Origin: Streptomyces sp. ISL-98
Lineage (GTDB): Bacteria; Actinomycetota; Actinomycetes; Streptomycetales; Streptomycetaceae
DNA length: 64,000 nt
Assembly (NCBI RefSeq): GCF_018614055.1
Contig: NZ_JAGGPB010000016.1
Span: 62,001-126,000 of the forward strand
Reading direction: 5' to 3'
Position 1 is the first letter of the stretch, and every line of letters starts with the position of its first letter. The notes below the pieces were generated by a model. The model was not told the DNA's origin and did not search any database. It saw only the letters and a program-made list of their open reading frames with translations. Made by a program: the position numbers and the translations under genes. Below, piece after piece: positions 31,301-40,072 of this stretch.

Positions 31301-32305
31301 CTACTGCACCAGTTTTGCCAGATCCGTCTCACGCTCGGAGACCCGCGCGAGCAACTGCTCGGCGATCTCCTCCAGCAGCCGGTCCGGATCCTCGGGCGCC
31401 ATCCGCAGCATCGAGCCGATGGCGCTCTCCTCCAGATCCTGAGCGATCAGCGACAGCAGCTCCTTGCGCCGCGAGAGCCACTCCAGCCGGGCGTAGAGCT
31501 CCTCGCTCTCGCTCGGCGGCTGCTCCTGGGGCGCCGGACCTGCGGCCCATTCCTCGGCGAGCGCCTGCAGCTGGGCCACGTCACCGCGCCCGTACGCGGC
31601 GTTGACCCGCGTGATGAACGCGTCCCGGCGGGCACGCTCGTCCTCGTCCTGCGCCAGGTCCGGGTGCGCCTTGCGCGCCAGCTCGCGGTAGACCTTGCGC
31701 GCCTCCTCGCTGGGCCGGACCCGCTTCGGCGGTTGCACGGTCTGGTCGGTGAGCATCGACGAGGCCTCCGGCGAAAGACCGTCCGAGTCCATCCAGTCGT
31801 GGAACAGCTCCTCGACCCCGGGCATCGGCATGACCATGGCCCGCGCCTCGTCCGCCCTGCGCCGGTCCTCAGGATCACCGGTGCGGGCAGCCGTGGCTTC
31901 CGCGATCTGCGCGTCCAGCTCGTCGAGACGTGCGTACATCGGGCCGAGCTTCTGGTGGTGGAGCCGGGAGAAGTTCTCCACCTCGACCCGGAAGGTCTCC
32001 ACCGCGATCTCGAACTCGATCAGCGCCTGCTCGGCAGCGCGCACGGCCCGCTCAAGCCGGGCCTCGGGCCGCTCAGCCTCAGCAGCCGCCTGAGCCTCAG
32101 CCGCCGCCTGTCCACCGGCCGACTGCCCTGTGGCTGCCTGCCCCCCGGCCGCCTGCCCACCGGGTTCACCAGCTTCCGCACTGCTGGCCCGCTCAGCGGT
32201 TTCCCGCCCAGCGTTCTGCTGCCCGGCGGCCTCGTTCCCGGCCGCCTGCCGGTCCTGCGCGTCGTCGTTCCGGGTCGTCGGCTCCCCGGGAGCTTCCTGA
32301 GTCAC
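31301..32305 (-). CDS. J-domain (DnaJ-like) protein
   Basis: Protein of 334 residues. The first 75 residues are Gln/Ala/Gly-rich low complexity. A coiled-coil stretch runs through about 80-160 (AERPEARLERAVRAAEQALIEFEIAVETFRVEVENF). A J-like domain surrounds KVYRELARKAHPDLAQ, with the HPD motif at 214-216, followed by NAAYGRGDVAQLQ. The HPD motif suggests that it recruits a DnaK-type chaperone; the zinc finger and G/F region of full DnaJ are absent. The start is GTG 32305. Its client is unknown. It lies alone between the rhodanese and DUF2252 genes. Confidence 0.8.
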   Translation of the reverse strand: MTQEAPGEPTTRNDDAQDRQAAGNEAAGQQNAGRETAERASSAEAGEPGGQAAGGQAATGQSAGGQAAAEAQAAAEAERPEARLERAVRAAEQALIEFEIAVETFRVEVENFSRLHHQKLGPMYARLDELDAQIAEATAARTGDPEDRRRADEARAMVMPMPGVEELFHDWMDSDGLSPEASSMLTDQTVQPPKRVRPSEEARKVYRELARKAHPDLAQDEDERARRDAFITRVNAAYGRGDVAQLQALAEEWAAGPAPQEQPPSESEELYARLEWLSRRKELLSLIAQDLEESAIGSMLRMAPEDPDRLLEEIAEQLLARVSERETDLAKLVQ

Positions 32306-32353
32306 CCGTCCAGCGTACGGGCGACCGCGCCCGCCGCCGTAACACCCCCGCCG

Positions 32354-33778
32354 TCAGACCCCCACCTCGGCGGCTATCCGCCCGTCCTTGACCGCCGCCA
32401 CCAGATCGCCGTGATCCGCTTCCGTACGGTCCGCGTACGTCACCGCGAAGGCCGCCACCGCCTCGTCGAACTCCTCGTTCTTGCCGCAGTACCCGGCGAT
32501 CAGCCGCGGGTCCACGCTGTGCGCATGAGCCCGCGCCAGCAGCGCCCCGGTCATCCGCCCGTAGTCGTCCAACTGTCCCGGCTCCAGCGCCGCCGGATCC
32601 ACGCTGCCCTTGCGGTTCCTGAACTGCCGTACCTGGAACGGCCGGCCGTCCACTTCTGCCCAGCCCAGCAGGTTGTCACTGACCACCTGCATCCGCTTCT
32701 GCCCCAGCACGACCCGGCGTCCCTCATGCCCGACCGGCGGCACATCGAAGCCGACCGCAGGCAGATACGGCGCCAGCGCCGACGCACGCGCCTCCTTCAC
32801 CTGGAGCACCAACGGCTCGCTCCGGTGATCAAGCAGCAGCACCACATACGACCGCGTCCCCACGCTTCCCGTTCCGACCAGCCGGAAGGCCACGTCGTGG
32901 ATCGCGTACCGCGCGAGCAGCGGCAGCCTGTCCTCCGGAAGCGTCCCCAAATACCCGCCGAGCGCCGAAGCCACTGCGGCCGCCTCCACGTCCGCGACCC
33001 TCCGCAGCACCGGCGGTGCGTCCACGAAGCGCCGTATCCCGCCGGGGCCCTCCTCCGTCGCCTTGGCGGCGAAGCGTGCACTGGTGTTGTTCCGGGCCTT
33101 TTCCGCGACGCGCTCAAGCGTGCCGATCAAATCCCGCGCATCCGTGTGGGAGACGAGTTCCTCGTCGGCGATCGCGTTCCACGCGTCGAGCACCGGCAGC
33201 CTCGCCAGCAGCCGCATCGTCCGCCGGTACGCGCCGACCGTGTCGAACGCCGCCTCCCGGCAGGTCTCCTCGTCCGCCCCGGCCTGACGGCCCGCCAGCA
33301 CCAGCGAGGTCGCGAGCCGCTTGACGTCCCACTCCCACGGGCCGACCACGGTCTCGTCGAAGTCGTTCAGGTCGATGACGAGACGCCCGCGCGCATCGCC
33401 GTACAGACCGAAGTTCGCCGCATGCGCGTCCCCGCAGATCTGCGCGCCCACGCCGGTAACCGGCGTGCCCATCAGGTCGTGCGCCATCAGCCCGGCCGCG
33501 CCCCGCAGGAAAGCGAAGGGCGAAGCGGCCATACGTCCGACCCGTATTGGTGTCAGCTCCGGCACCCGGCCGCGGCTGGACTCCTCGACCGCCCGCACCG
33601 CGTCGGGCCGCTCCACCGAGAGCACCAGCGAATCGTGCGAGGCCCTGGGCACCCGCATCCGCAGCGCCTTGCCGTCCTCCTTGGGCGAGCCGTCCGCCGT
33701 ACGCCGCGCGAACCCCGGAACCGCAGGAATCCGCCCACCGCCGCCTTGCCCCGACATCACCGTCTCGTTCTCGGCCAT
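32354..33778 (-). CDS. DUF2252 family protein
   Basis: Protein of 474 residues with DUF2252 hallmarks: MAASPFAFLRGAAGLMAHDL, ICGDAHAANFGLYGDARGRLVIDLNDFDE, and RQFRNRKGSVD. The HAANFG and DLNDFDE segments resemble the nucleotide and metal sites of aminoglycoside-phosphotransferase/kinase folds, so a phosphotransfer role is possible but unproven. ATG 33778 was chosen because GGGAGG lies 9 nt upstream; an upstream frame of 14 codons is open. No partner gene is apparent. Confidence 0.85.
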   Translation of the reverse strand: MAENETVMSGQGGGGRIPAVPGFARRTADGSPKEDGKALRMRVPRASHDSLVLSVERPDAVRAVEESSRGRVPELTPIRVGRMAASPFAFLRGAAGLMAHDLMGTPVTGVGAQICGDAHAANFGLYGDARGRLVIDLNDFDETVVGPWEWDVKRLATSLVLAGRQAGADEETCREAAFDTVGAYRRTMRLLARLPVLDAWNAIADEELVSHTDARDLIGTLERVAEKARNNTSARFAAKATEEGPGGIRRFVDAPPVLRRVADVEAAAVASALGGYLGTLPEDRLPLLARYAIHDVAFRLVGTGSVGTRSYVVLLLDHRSEPLVLQVKEARASALAPYLPAVGFDVPPVGHEGRRVVLGQKRMQVVSDNLLGWAEVDGRPFQVRQFRNRKGSVDPAALEPGQLDDYGRMTGALLARAHAHSVDPRLIAGYCGKNEEFDEAVAAFAVTYADRTEADHGDLVAAVKDGRIAAEVGV

Positions 33779-33895
33779 GGCGCCGCCTCCCCCGATCTCG
33801 TACAAACACCAGCCGGACACCGGCCGCGAAGAACACCGGCCGCCAACATCAACTGCCCAAGACCGTACCGCCGCCCGCCGACGGGCGTCTCCCCC

Positions 33896-33904
33896 TGTGG
33901 ATAA
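33896..33904 (-). promoter_or_regulatory. single DnaA box
   Basis: TGTGGATAA, the complement of TTATCCACA, lies 18 bp after the stop of the polytopic membrane protein gene and upstream of the DUF2252 gene. Confidence 0.45.
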
Positions 33905-33922
33905 CCCTCAATCCACCAAGCG

Positions 33923-35620
33923 CTACCGCAGCGTGACGACCGTCGCCGTCCCCACCGACCCGTCCGTCCCGATCTTCCGTACGTCCGTATCCCGCCCGCC
34001 GATCAGCCGCTCCAGCCCCGCCGCATCCGGCTGCAGCCGGCCGCGCTCGAAGACCACCAGGCTGACCCGCGTGCCCTTTGGCACGCGCATCTTCCGGTAC
34101 TGGCTGTACGTCACCGCATCGCACCTGGAATACCAGCCGAACTCCGGCTCGTACCCCGTCACCACCAGGCACGGCACCCCATGCGCCGCGGCCCCGATCT
34201 CCAGCGCCACCGGCACCGTCGACCAGCTCAGCCGCTTGGGCCCAGGCATCGCGCCGTGCGCCACGACCTGTGCGGTGCCCAGCACCGTAAGACCGGCCAG
34301 CGCGGCCACGGCGGCCAGCACGGGCGCACGCCACGCGCCCCCCGACCAGTGCCCCGCCAGTTCGGCGACCGCCTGCACACCGAGCACCGTGAGGAGAACA
34401 ACAGCGAGATAGACGAAGCGTGGTTCGCCGTCCGTCGCGAAGCCAAGGATCACAAAGACGAGCAGTGCGGCCGTCCCCAGAAAGACGCGCCTCCGGTCGT
34501 CCCCCCGCACCACACCGACCCGACCACCACTGCGGCCCCACACCCGCCGCACAGCGGACCCGGCCGCCCACAGCCCCGCGAACATCACCACGGCCCCCAG
34601 GTCCCCGGCCAGCCGGTACGGGAAGACGGCGAGGTAATAGACGAGCCCGTCGCCCACGTACGCACGGTTGGCCTGCGACGTCGCCGACAGGATCATGCCG
34701 AGCGGCCGCCCGGTCTCCAGCACGGCATGCACGAAGTGCGGTACGAGCCCCAGGGCCAGCACCGCGCCCGCCCCCGCCAGCCGCCGCCCCTGCGCAAGCC
34801 ACGCGCGCGGCCCGTACGCGAAGACCGCCGCAAGCCCGATGGCCAGCAGGTTCCCCACCACTCCGTACCGCAGATAGAAGGCAGCCAGCGCCACGGCCGG
34901 CACGCCCCACAGGGCCCTCGACCCCTCCTTCTCCTGGGCACGGACCAGCAGAAAGACAACAACGAGGAGCAGACCCGTCGTTCCTATGTCATTGAGGTAC
35001 TCCGGCACCCTGCGCAGGAACCCCAGCCCGCTCAGCAGCACCAGCACCACCACCACTGCCCGCCGCCGCGTGGTCCAGGCGGCGGCGACGAAATACGTCA
35101 CTGTGAGCATCCCGAGCACCAGCAAGAGCGCCACCGCCCGCAGCGCCCCGACCCCACCCACCCCACCGACATCGCCGTACAGCCACAGAGCCAGCGCGCC
35201 GAGCGCGGGAAGCCCGACCGGACGGTAGACGCCCCAGCCCGCATCGGGCGTCCCCTCCACCCAGGAGCGCGCCTTGTTCGCGTAGACCGCTTCCTCATGA
35301 CCGAGGTACGGCTCGAAGTCCTGAAGCACCGCCCACGCCCCGGCAGCCATCGCCAGGACCCCCGCGACGTACGCCCAGGAAGGCACCCGCCGCAGCGCGC
35401 CCACAGCCCGCTCCCAGACCGGCGGCACCCGCTCCCCCCACAGCGGCCGCGACAACAGCCACGCGGGGGCCGCCACCAGCAGATACGGCCACGGCTGCCA
35501 CCCCGGCAGCCATCCCCCGAACCCGGCAACCAGCAGCACCTGCTGCGCACATGCCAACACCGTCAGCACCACGGCAACGACACCGGCTGTCCGGGTCGTC
35601 CGGGTTATTCGGGCCACCAC
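33923..35620 (-). CDS. polytopic membrane protein, GT-C glycosyltransferase-like
   Basis: Integral membrane protein of 565 residues with about twelve hydrophobic segments. The first outer loop has LQDFEPYLGHEEAVYANKARSW followed by GVYRPVGLPALGAL, which resembles the acidic catalytic loop of GT-C (PMT/ArnT-like) glycosyltransferases that use lipid-linked sugars. The last 100 residues (after about 465) form a soluble outer domain ending TATVVTLR. The start GTG 35620 has AGGGGG 7 nt upstream. A hairpin in the 5' leader may attenuate it. The acceptor and donor are unknown. Confidence 0.75.
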   Translation of the reverse strand: MVARITRTTRTAGVVAVVLTVLACAQQVLLVAGFGGWLPGWQPWPYLLVAAPAWLLSRPLWGERVPPVWERAVGALRRVPSWAYVAGVLAMAAGAWAVLQDFEPYLGHEEAVYANKARSWVEGTPDAGWGVYRPVGLPALGALALWLYGDVGGVGGVGALRAVALLLVLGMLTVTYFVAAAWTTRRRAVVVVLVLLSGLGFLRRVPEYLNDIGTTGLLLVVVFLLVRAQEKEGSRALWGVPAVALAAFYLRYGVVGNLLAIGLAAVFAYGPRAWLAQGRRLAGAGAVLALGLVPHFVHAVLETGRPLGMILSATSQANRAYVGDGLVYYLAVFPYRLAGDLGAVVMFAGLWAAGSAVRRVWGRSGGRVGVVRGDDRRRVFLGTAALLVFVILGFATDGEPRFVYLAVVLLTVLGVQAVAELAGHWSGGAWRAPVLAAVAALAGLTVLGTAQVVAHGAMPGPKRLSWSTVPVALEIGAAAHGVPCLVVTGYEPEFGWYSRCDAVTYSQYRKMRVPKGTRVSLVVFERGRLQPDAAGLERLIGGRDTDVRKIGTDGSVGTATVVTLR

Positions 35621-35658
35621 TAAATTCCCCCTGCAGCAACAGCACACGGAAACAGAAA

Positions 35659-35689
35659 CGGGCCTCGTCGCGGTCAACAACGAGGCCCG
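35659..35689 (-). promoter_or_regulatory. leader hairpin (candidate attenuator)
   Basis: CGGGCCTCGT pairs with ACGAGGCCCG (10 bp). Read on the minus strand it is followed by GTTTCTGTTT, so it looks like an intrinsic terminator located 38 nt before the GT-C-like gene. Just upstream on that strand is a frame ending WKYFIFTA-stop (stop at 35716). I see no good start codon for that frame. Confidence 0.45.
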
Positions 35690-35826
35690 GATCATGTCAT
35701 GCGACGCGCAGCGGGCTACGCGGTGAAGATGAAGTACTTCCAGGCGCCACGGGTGTGATCGGCGTGCCTGAATCCAGGCGCAGTACCGTCTCCCAGGACG
35801 GGGCGATGTGGACCACAGGAGCACCG

Positions 35827-36489
35827 ATGCACGAGGACCGGGAGCTGGCGGAGGCACAGCGCGCGCACTGGCAGCAGACCTATGCCGCCCACCCTGGCAT
35901 GTACGGCGACGAACCCTCCGCCCCCGCTGTCCACGCCGCCGAGGTCTTCCGTACGGCAGGTGCGCAAGATGTTGTGGAACTGGGCGCCGGACACGGCCGT
36001 GACGCCCTGCATTTCGCGCGCTGCGGCTTCACCGTCCAGGCCACCGACTTCAGCCCCACCGGCCTGGAACAGCTGAGGTCCGCCGCCGACGGCCTCGGGC
36101 TCAGCTCGTCGGTGACCACCACCGTCCACGACGTACGCGATCCTCTGCCGCTGCCCGATGCCTCGGTGGACGCGGTCTTCGCACACATGCTGCTGTGCAT
36201 GGCGCTGTCCACCAGGGAGATCCAGCAGCTCGTCGCCGAGGTCCGCCGCGTACTGCGACCCGGCGGCACCTTCATCTACACCGTCCGCCACACCGGCGAC
36301 GCGCACTACGGCGCCGGCATCGCGCACGGGGACGACATCTTCGAGCACGGCGGCTTCGCGGTGCACTTCTTCGACCGCGCCCTGGTCGAGGCCCTGGCGG
36401 AGGGGTGGGAGCTGAAAGCGGTGTACGCGTTCGAGGAGGGCGAACTGCCGCGCCGACTGTGGCGGATCACCCAGACTGTGCCCCGGTAA
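35827..36489 (+). CDS. class I SAM-dependent methyltransferase
   Basis: Small-molecule-type methyltransferase of 220 residues. SAM motif I is VVELGAGHGRDALHFA (about 43-58), followed by VQATDFSPTGLEQL with the ribose-binding Asp, and post-I HDVRDPLPLPDASVDAVFAHMLL. The start ATG 35827 has AGGAG 7 nt upstream; an in-frame ATG at 35806 would add seven residues. It is alone in its unit, divergent from the GT-C-like gene. The substrate is unknown; the fold is of the UbiE/Coq5 type. Confidence 0.88.
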   Translation: MHEDRELAEAQRAHWQQTYAAHPGMYGDEPSAPAVHAAEVFRTAGAQDVVELGAGHGRDALHFARCGFTVQATDFSPTGLEQLRSAADGLGLSSSVTTTVHDVRDPLPLPDASVDAVFAHMLLCMALSTREIQQLVAEVRRVLRPGGTFIYTVRHTGDAHYGAGIAHGDDIFEHGGFAVHFFDRALVEALAEGWELKAVYAFEEGELPRRLWRITQTVPR

Positions 36490-36551
36490 CGCCGGAGACG
36501 GAGACAAAGCAGCGGGGCCCTGACGGGACCTCAGCCGTTGCGGGCAACGCA

Positions 36552-36597
36552 AAACGGGCCCCTGCGAGCGACTTTCGTCACTCACCGAGACCCGTTT
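36552..36597 (-). terminator. terminator of tRNA-Leu
   Basis: AAACGGG (36552-36558) pairs with CCCGTTT (36591-36597), with a long loop that can fold further. On the minus strand it ends CCCGTTTTG and lies 17 nt after the tRNA 3' end. It may also stop the convergent methyltransferase mRNA. Confidence 0.6.
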
Positions 36598-36613
36598 CGT
36601 CGGTTTCTCTAAG

Positions 36614-36696
36614 TGCGCGAGGGGGGATTTGAACCCCCACGTCCCTAAGGACACTGGCACCTGAAGCCAGCGCGTCTGCCGTTCCGCCACTCGCGC
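36614..36696 (-). tRNA. leuT: tRNA-Leu (CAG)
   Basis: On the minus strand it begins GCGCGAGTGGCGGAACGGCA and ends with CTCGCGCA. The acceptor stem GCGCGAG/CTCGCGC is perfect, the anticodon arm is CTGGC-TTCAGGT-GCCAG (anticodon CAG), a long variable arm follows, and the T arm has GGTTCAAATCC. CCA is not encoded. The same tRNA stands next to fhaA in M. tuberculosis. Confidence 0.95.
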
Positions 36697-37004
36697 ATGA
36701 GTGGTGCCGTTCGAATCTCTCACTGGTTTGTGCGAGCGCCTGACGACATGCAGAAGATTAGCACGGTGGCGAGGAGGGATTCACACCCGTTGTTTCGGGG
36801 GAGCCGGGCAGGGAACGAGGCTGCCCGTCACCCACTCCTCCAGAGTGCTCCCCGGGTGCGGGACACTGTCAGGAGGCCACCTCTACGATCCCTGTGAGAG
36901 GTGACACTCATCCACTGTGCAGACAAGGGGAACCAGCCGATTTCCCGACGCGTGGATACGATCAGTAAGCAGTACCAGGCCGACAACGACGGAGGAGGTG
37001 CCCC
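36697..37004 (+). promoter_or_regulatory. control region upstream of fhaA
   Basis: 308 nt between tRNA-Leu and fhaA with no credible gene. It must hold the tRNA promoter (minus) and that of the fhaA-pknB cluster (plus). A TACGAT hexamer near 36957 could be a -10 box for fhaA. A strong GGAGGAGGTG ribosome site precedes the fhaA ATG. I see no palindromic operator. Confidence 0.4.
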
Positions 37005-37886
37005 ATGGGAGTCATGAAGCGTTTCGAGCAGCGTCTCGAAGGTCTGGTCAACGGCACCTTCGCCAAGGTCTTCAAGTCCGAGGTCCAGCCCGTCGAAATC
37101 GCCGGCGCCCTTCAGCGCGAGTGCGACAACAACGCCACGATCTGGAACCGCGAGCGGACCGTCGTCCCCAATGACTTCATCGTCGAGCTCTCCACCCCGG
37201 ACTACGAGCGCCTCAGCCCGTACTCCGGCCAGCTCGGCGACGAGCTCTCCGGCCTGGTCCGCGACTACGCCAAGCAGCAGCGCTACACCTTCATGGGCCC
37301 CATCAAGGTCCACCTGGAGAAAGCGGAAGACCTCGACACCGGTCTCTACCGTGTGCGCAGCCGTACCCTCGCGTCGAGTACGTCACAGGCCCCCGGCCAG
37401 CAGAGCCCGGCCGTCGGCCAGCCCGGCCCGGGCCAGCAGAGCCCGGCACCGGCCGCACCCCGGGGCGGCGGCTACGGCTACCCGCCGTCGGCCCCGCCTC
37501 CCATGCCGGCGGCACCGCCGCCTTCGCACGGCGCCAGGCCGGGCCCCGCAGCGGCCCCGGACCGGCGCCCGGCAGGACCGGGCCCCGGCCCGATGCCGGG
37601 TGCTCAGACACGGCGCTGGATCGAGATCAATGGCACACGCCACCAGATCTCCCGCCCGACGCTGGTGCTCGGACGCAGCACCGAAGCCGACGTGCGGATC
37701 GACGACCCCGGCGTATCGCGCCGGCACTGTGAGATCCGGACCGGAACGCCCTCGACGATCCAGGATCTCGGTTCCACCAACGGCATCGTGGTAGACGGAC
37801 AGCACACCACCCGCGCTACGCTCCGCGACGGCTCGCGGATCGTCGTGGGCAGCACGACCATCGTTTATCGGCAAGCCGAAGGGTGA
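37005..37886 (+). CDS. fhaA: FhaA: DUF3662 and FHA domain protein
   Basis: Phosphothreonine-binding protein of 293 residues that works with PknB and peptidoglycan synthesis proteins at growth sites. An N-terminal DUF3662 domain (1-115, MKRFEQRLEGLVNGTFAKVF, QPVEIAGALQRECDNN) is followed by a Pro/Gly/Gln linker and a C-terminal FHA domain (about 205-290) with LVLGRS, SRRHCEI and DLGSTNGIVVDG, the residues that hold phosphothreonine. It is shorter than M. tuberculosis FhaA because the linker is shorter. It is the first gene of the fhaA-fhaB-pstP-rodA-pbpA-pknB run. Confidence 0.93.
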   Translation: MGVMKRFEQRLEGLVNGTFAKVFKSEVQPVEIAGALQRECDNNATIWNRERTVVPNDFIVELSTPDYERLSPYSGQLGDELSGLVRDYAKQQRYTFMGPIKVHLEKAEDLDTGLYRVRSRTLASSTSQAPGQQSPAVGQPGPGQQSPAPAAPRGGGYGYPPSAPPPMPAAPPPSHGARPGPAAAPDRRPAGPGPGPMPGAQTRRWIEINGTRHQISRPTLVLGRSTEADVRIDDPGVSRRHCEIRTGTPSTIQDLGSTNGIVVDGQHTTRATLRDGSRIVVGSTTIVYRQAEG

Positions 37887-37896
37887 AGCGGGGGCA

Positions 37897-38406
37897 ATGT
37901 CAGAGCTGACCCTGACGGTCATGCGGCTAGGTTTCCTGGCTGTTCTGTGGCTGTTTGTGATTGTGGCCGTCCAGGTCATCCGCAGCGATCTGTTCGGTAC
38001 GCGGGTCACGCAGCGCGGCTCACGCCGTACTGCGTCCGCCGACGCCAGACCGCCGCAGACCGGACGCCAGCAGCAGGCCGCGGCACCGCCGCAGCAGCGC
38101 CAGCGCCGTGGCGCCCCGACCAAGCTGGTGGTGTCCGAGGGCACCCTCACCGGCACCACGGTCGCCCTCCAGGGGCAGACCATCACGCTGGGGCGGGCGC
38201 ACGACTCGACCATCGTGCTGGACGACGACTACGCGTCCAGCCGCCATGCCAGGATCTACCCGGACCGGGACGGCCAGTGGATCGTCGAGGATCTGGGTTC
38301 CACCAACGGCACCTACCTCGACCGGACCCGGCTCACCACCCCGACACCCATTCCGCTGGGTGCGCCGATCCGCATCGGCAAGACCGTCATCGAGCTGCGG
38401 AAGTAG
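37897..38406 (+). CDS. fhaB: FhaB/FipA: membrane-anchored FHA protein
   Basis: FHA protein of 169 residues. One N-terminal membrane helix (about 9-29, LGFLAVLWLFVIVAVQVIRSDLF), a Gln/Arg-rich linker, and an FHA domain (about 76-169) with TLGRA, SSRHARI and DLGSTNGTYLD. In mycobacteria FhaB (FipA) links FtsZ and FtsQ after PknA phosphorylation. It follows fhaA by 10 nt. Confidence 0.92.
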   Translation: MSELTLTVMRLGFLAVLWLFVIVAVQVIRSDLFGTRVTQRGSRRTASADARPPQTGRQQQAAAPPQQRQRRGAPTKLVVSEGTLTGTTVALQGQTITLGRAHDSTIVLDDDYASSRHARIYPDRDGQWIVEDLGSTNGTYLDRTRLTTPTPIPLGAPIRIGKTVIELRK

Positions 38407-38414
38407 TACGACAA

Positions 38415-38435
38415 TGAGCGAGCGGAGCGAGCGAG
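38415..38435. repeat. GAGCGAGCGGAGCGAGC short repeat
   Basis: A purine-rich GAGCGAGCGG-type repeat follows fhaB. Short GAGCGAGC/GGAGCGAGC runs are common in Streptomyces intergenic DNA. I see no gene or stable hairpin here. Confidence 0.35.
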
Positions 38436-38535
38436 CCGCGGCGGTCCCGACAGCGGATCTCCGAAGGCTCCCGACCGGAGGGTGGGCAGTGTGGCTCGAG
38501 ACCGGTTGTACCCGGAGCCGACGGGCGAGGTGCGC

Positions 38536-40050
38536 ATGAGTCTGTCTCTGCGCTTCGCCGCCGGATCGCACAAAGGCATGATCCGGGAGGGCAACGAGGA
38601 CTCCGGCTACGCCGGCCCCCGCCTTCTCGCCATTGCCGACGGCATGGGAGGCCAGGCCGCGGGCGAGGTGGCGAGCTCCGAGGTCATCTCGACCCTGGTC
38701 ACGCTCGACGACGACGTACCGGGCTCCGACATCCTCACCTCGCTCGGCACGGCCGTACAGCGTGCCAACGACCAGCTGCGCATGATGGTCGAGGAGGACC
38801 CCCAGCTTGAGGGCATGGGCACCACGCTCACCGCCCTCCTGTGGACCGGGCAGCGCCTCGGCCTCGTACACGTCGGCGACTCGCGGGCGTACCTGCTGCG
38901 CGACGGCGTGCTGACGCAGATCACCCAGGACCACACCTGGGTGCAGCGTCTCGTCGACGAGGGGCGCATCACCGAAGAGGAAGCCACCACCCACCCGCAG
39001 CGCTCCCTGCTGATGCGCGCACTGGGCAGCGGCGACCATGTCGAGCCCGACCTCTCCATCCGTGAAGTCCGGGCCGGCGACCGCTACTTGATCTGCTCGG
39101 ACGGCCTGTCGGGCGTCGTCTCCCACCAGACGATGGAAGAGACCCTCGCGAGCTACCAGGGCCCGCAGGAGACCGTGCAGGACCTGATTCAGCTCGCTCT
39201 GCGCGGCGGCGGTCCCGACAACATCACCGTCATCGTCGCGGACGTCCTCGACGTCGACGGCAACGACACCCTGGCCGTCCAGCTCAACGACACCCCCGTC
39301 ATCGTCGGCGCGGTGGCCGAGAACCAGATCCAGCAGGCCGCCGCCGACAGTGCAGCAGCCATGCAGACCCCCGCGGGCCGCGCGGCGGGCCTCGGCCGGC
39401 CCGTGCCCCCGCAGTCCTCTCCCGGCGGCGCATTCGGCCCGCCAGGGAGCGGTGACAACGACGGATACGGTGGGGCGCCTCCCGGCGCCTTCGGGGCGTA
39501 CAGCGACGAGGACTTCATCAAGCCCCGTAGCGGCCGTAAATGGTTCAAGAGATCGCTCTACATCGTGCTCGCGCTCGCCGTAGTGGGCGGCGGTCTGTAC
39601 GGCGGCTACCGCTGGACACAGACCCAGTACTACGTCGGCGCCAGCGACGAGCACGTCGCGCTCTACCGGGGCATCAGTCAGGACCTCGCCTGGGTCTCCC
39701 TCTCGGAGGTCGAGAAGGACCACCCCGAGATCGAACTCAAGTACCTCCCGCCCTACCAGCGCAAGCAGGTGGAGGCGACCATCACCGAGGGCAGCCTCGA
39801 CGACGCTCGCGAGAAGGTGGCGGAACTCGGCACTCAGGCGTCCGCGTGCAAGAAGGACGAGGAGCGCCGTAAGGCAGAGCGCGAGAACAACGCGCGTACG
39901 GGCGAGGGCGAGGCGGGCGGCACGACCGGCTCCGGCGCCACGACCCAGTCCACCAAGACCAAAATTCCGACGGCGACAGCAACGCCCACTCCTGGCCCCA
40001 GCCTCTCCGAGGAAGAGCAGAAGCTGGTCTCGCAGTGCGGTAAGCCGTAA
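38536..40050 (+). CDS. pstP: PP2C-type Ser/Thr phosphatase PstP
   Basis: Membrane phosphatase of 504 residues that reverses phosphorylation by PknB-type kinases. The PP2C domain is at about 5-240 with EGNEDSG, LLAIADGMGGQ (metal Asp), VGDSRAYLL, CSDGLSG and GPDNITVI. A membrane helix lies at about 341-362, and an outer domain follows to 504 with a Thr/Lys-rich end. ATG 38536 has GAGGT upstream; the open frame 54 nt further upstream lacks the family start. It is separated from fhaB by 129 nt that include the GAGCGAGC-GGA-GCGAGC short repeat. Confidence 0.94.
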   Translation: MSLSLRFAAGSHKGMIREGNEDSGYAGPRLLAIADGMGGQAAGEVASSEVISTLVTLDDDVPGSDILTSLGTAVQRANDQLRMMVEEDPQLEGMGTTLTALLWTGQRLGLVHVGDSRAYLLRDGVLTQITQDHTWVQRLVDEGRITEEEATTHPQRSLLMRALGSGDHVEPDLSIREVRAGDRYLICSDGLSGVVSHQTMEETLASYQGPQETVQDLIQLALRGGGPDNITVIVADVLDVDGNDTLAVQLNDTPVIVGAVAENQIQQAAADSAAAMQTPAGRAAGLGRPVPPQSSPGGAFGPPGSGDNDGYGGAPPGAFGAYSDEDFIKPRSGRKWFKRSLYIVLALAVVGGGLYGGYRWTQTQYYVGASDEHVALYRGISQDLAWVSLSEVEKDHPEIELKYLPPYQRKQVEATITEGSLDDAREKVAELGTQASACKKDEERRKAERENNARTGEGEAGGTTGSGATTQSTKTKIPTATATPTPGPSLSEEEQKLVSQCGKP

Positions 40051-40072
40051 AGCCGTAGGGGGCCTTACCACC

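Noticed and set aside
31205..33904. 899-codon plus-strand frame
   Set aside because: It is antisense to the J-domain and DUF2252 genes, and its Arg/His/Leu-rich composition is typical of shadow frames.
35723..35758. 12-codon plus-strand frame VKMKYFQAPRV
   Set aside because: It has no ribosome site and overlaps the antisense leader region; too short to support alone.
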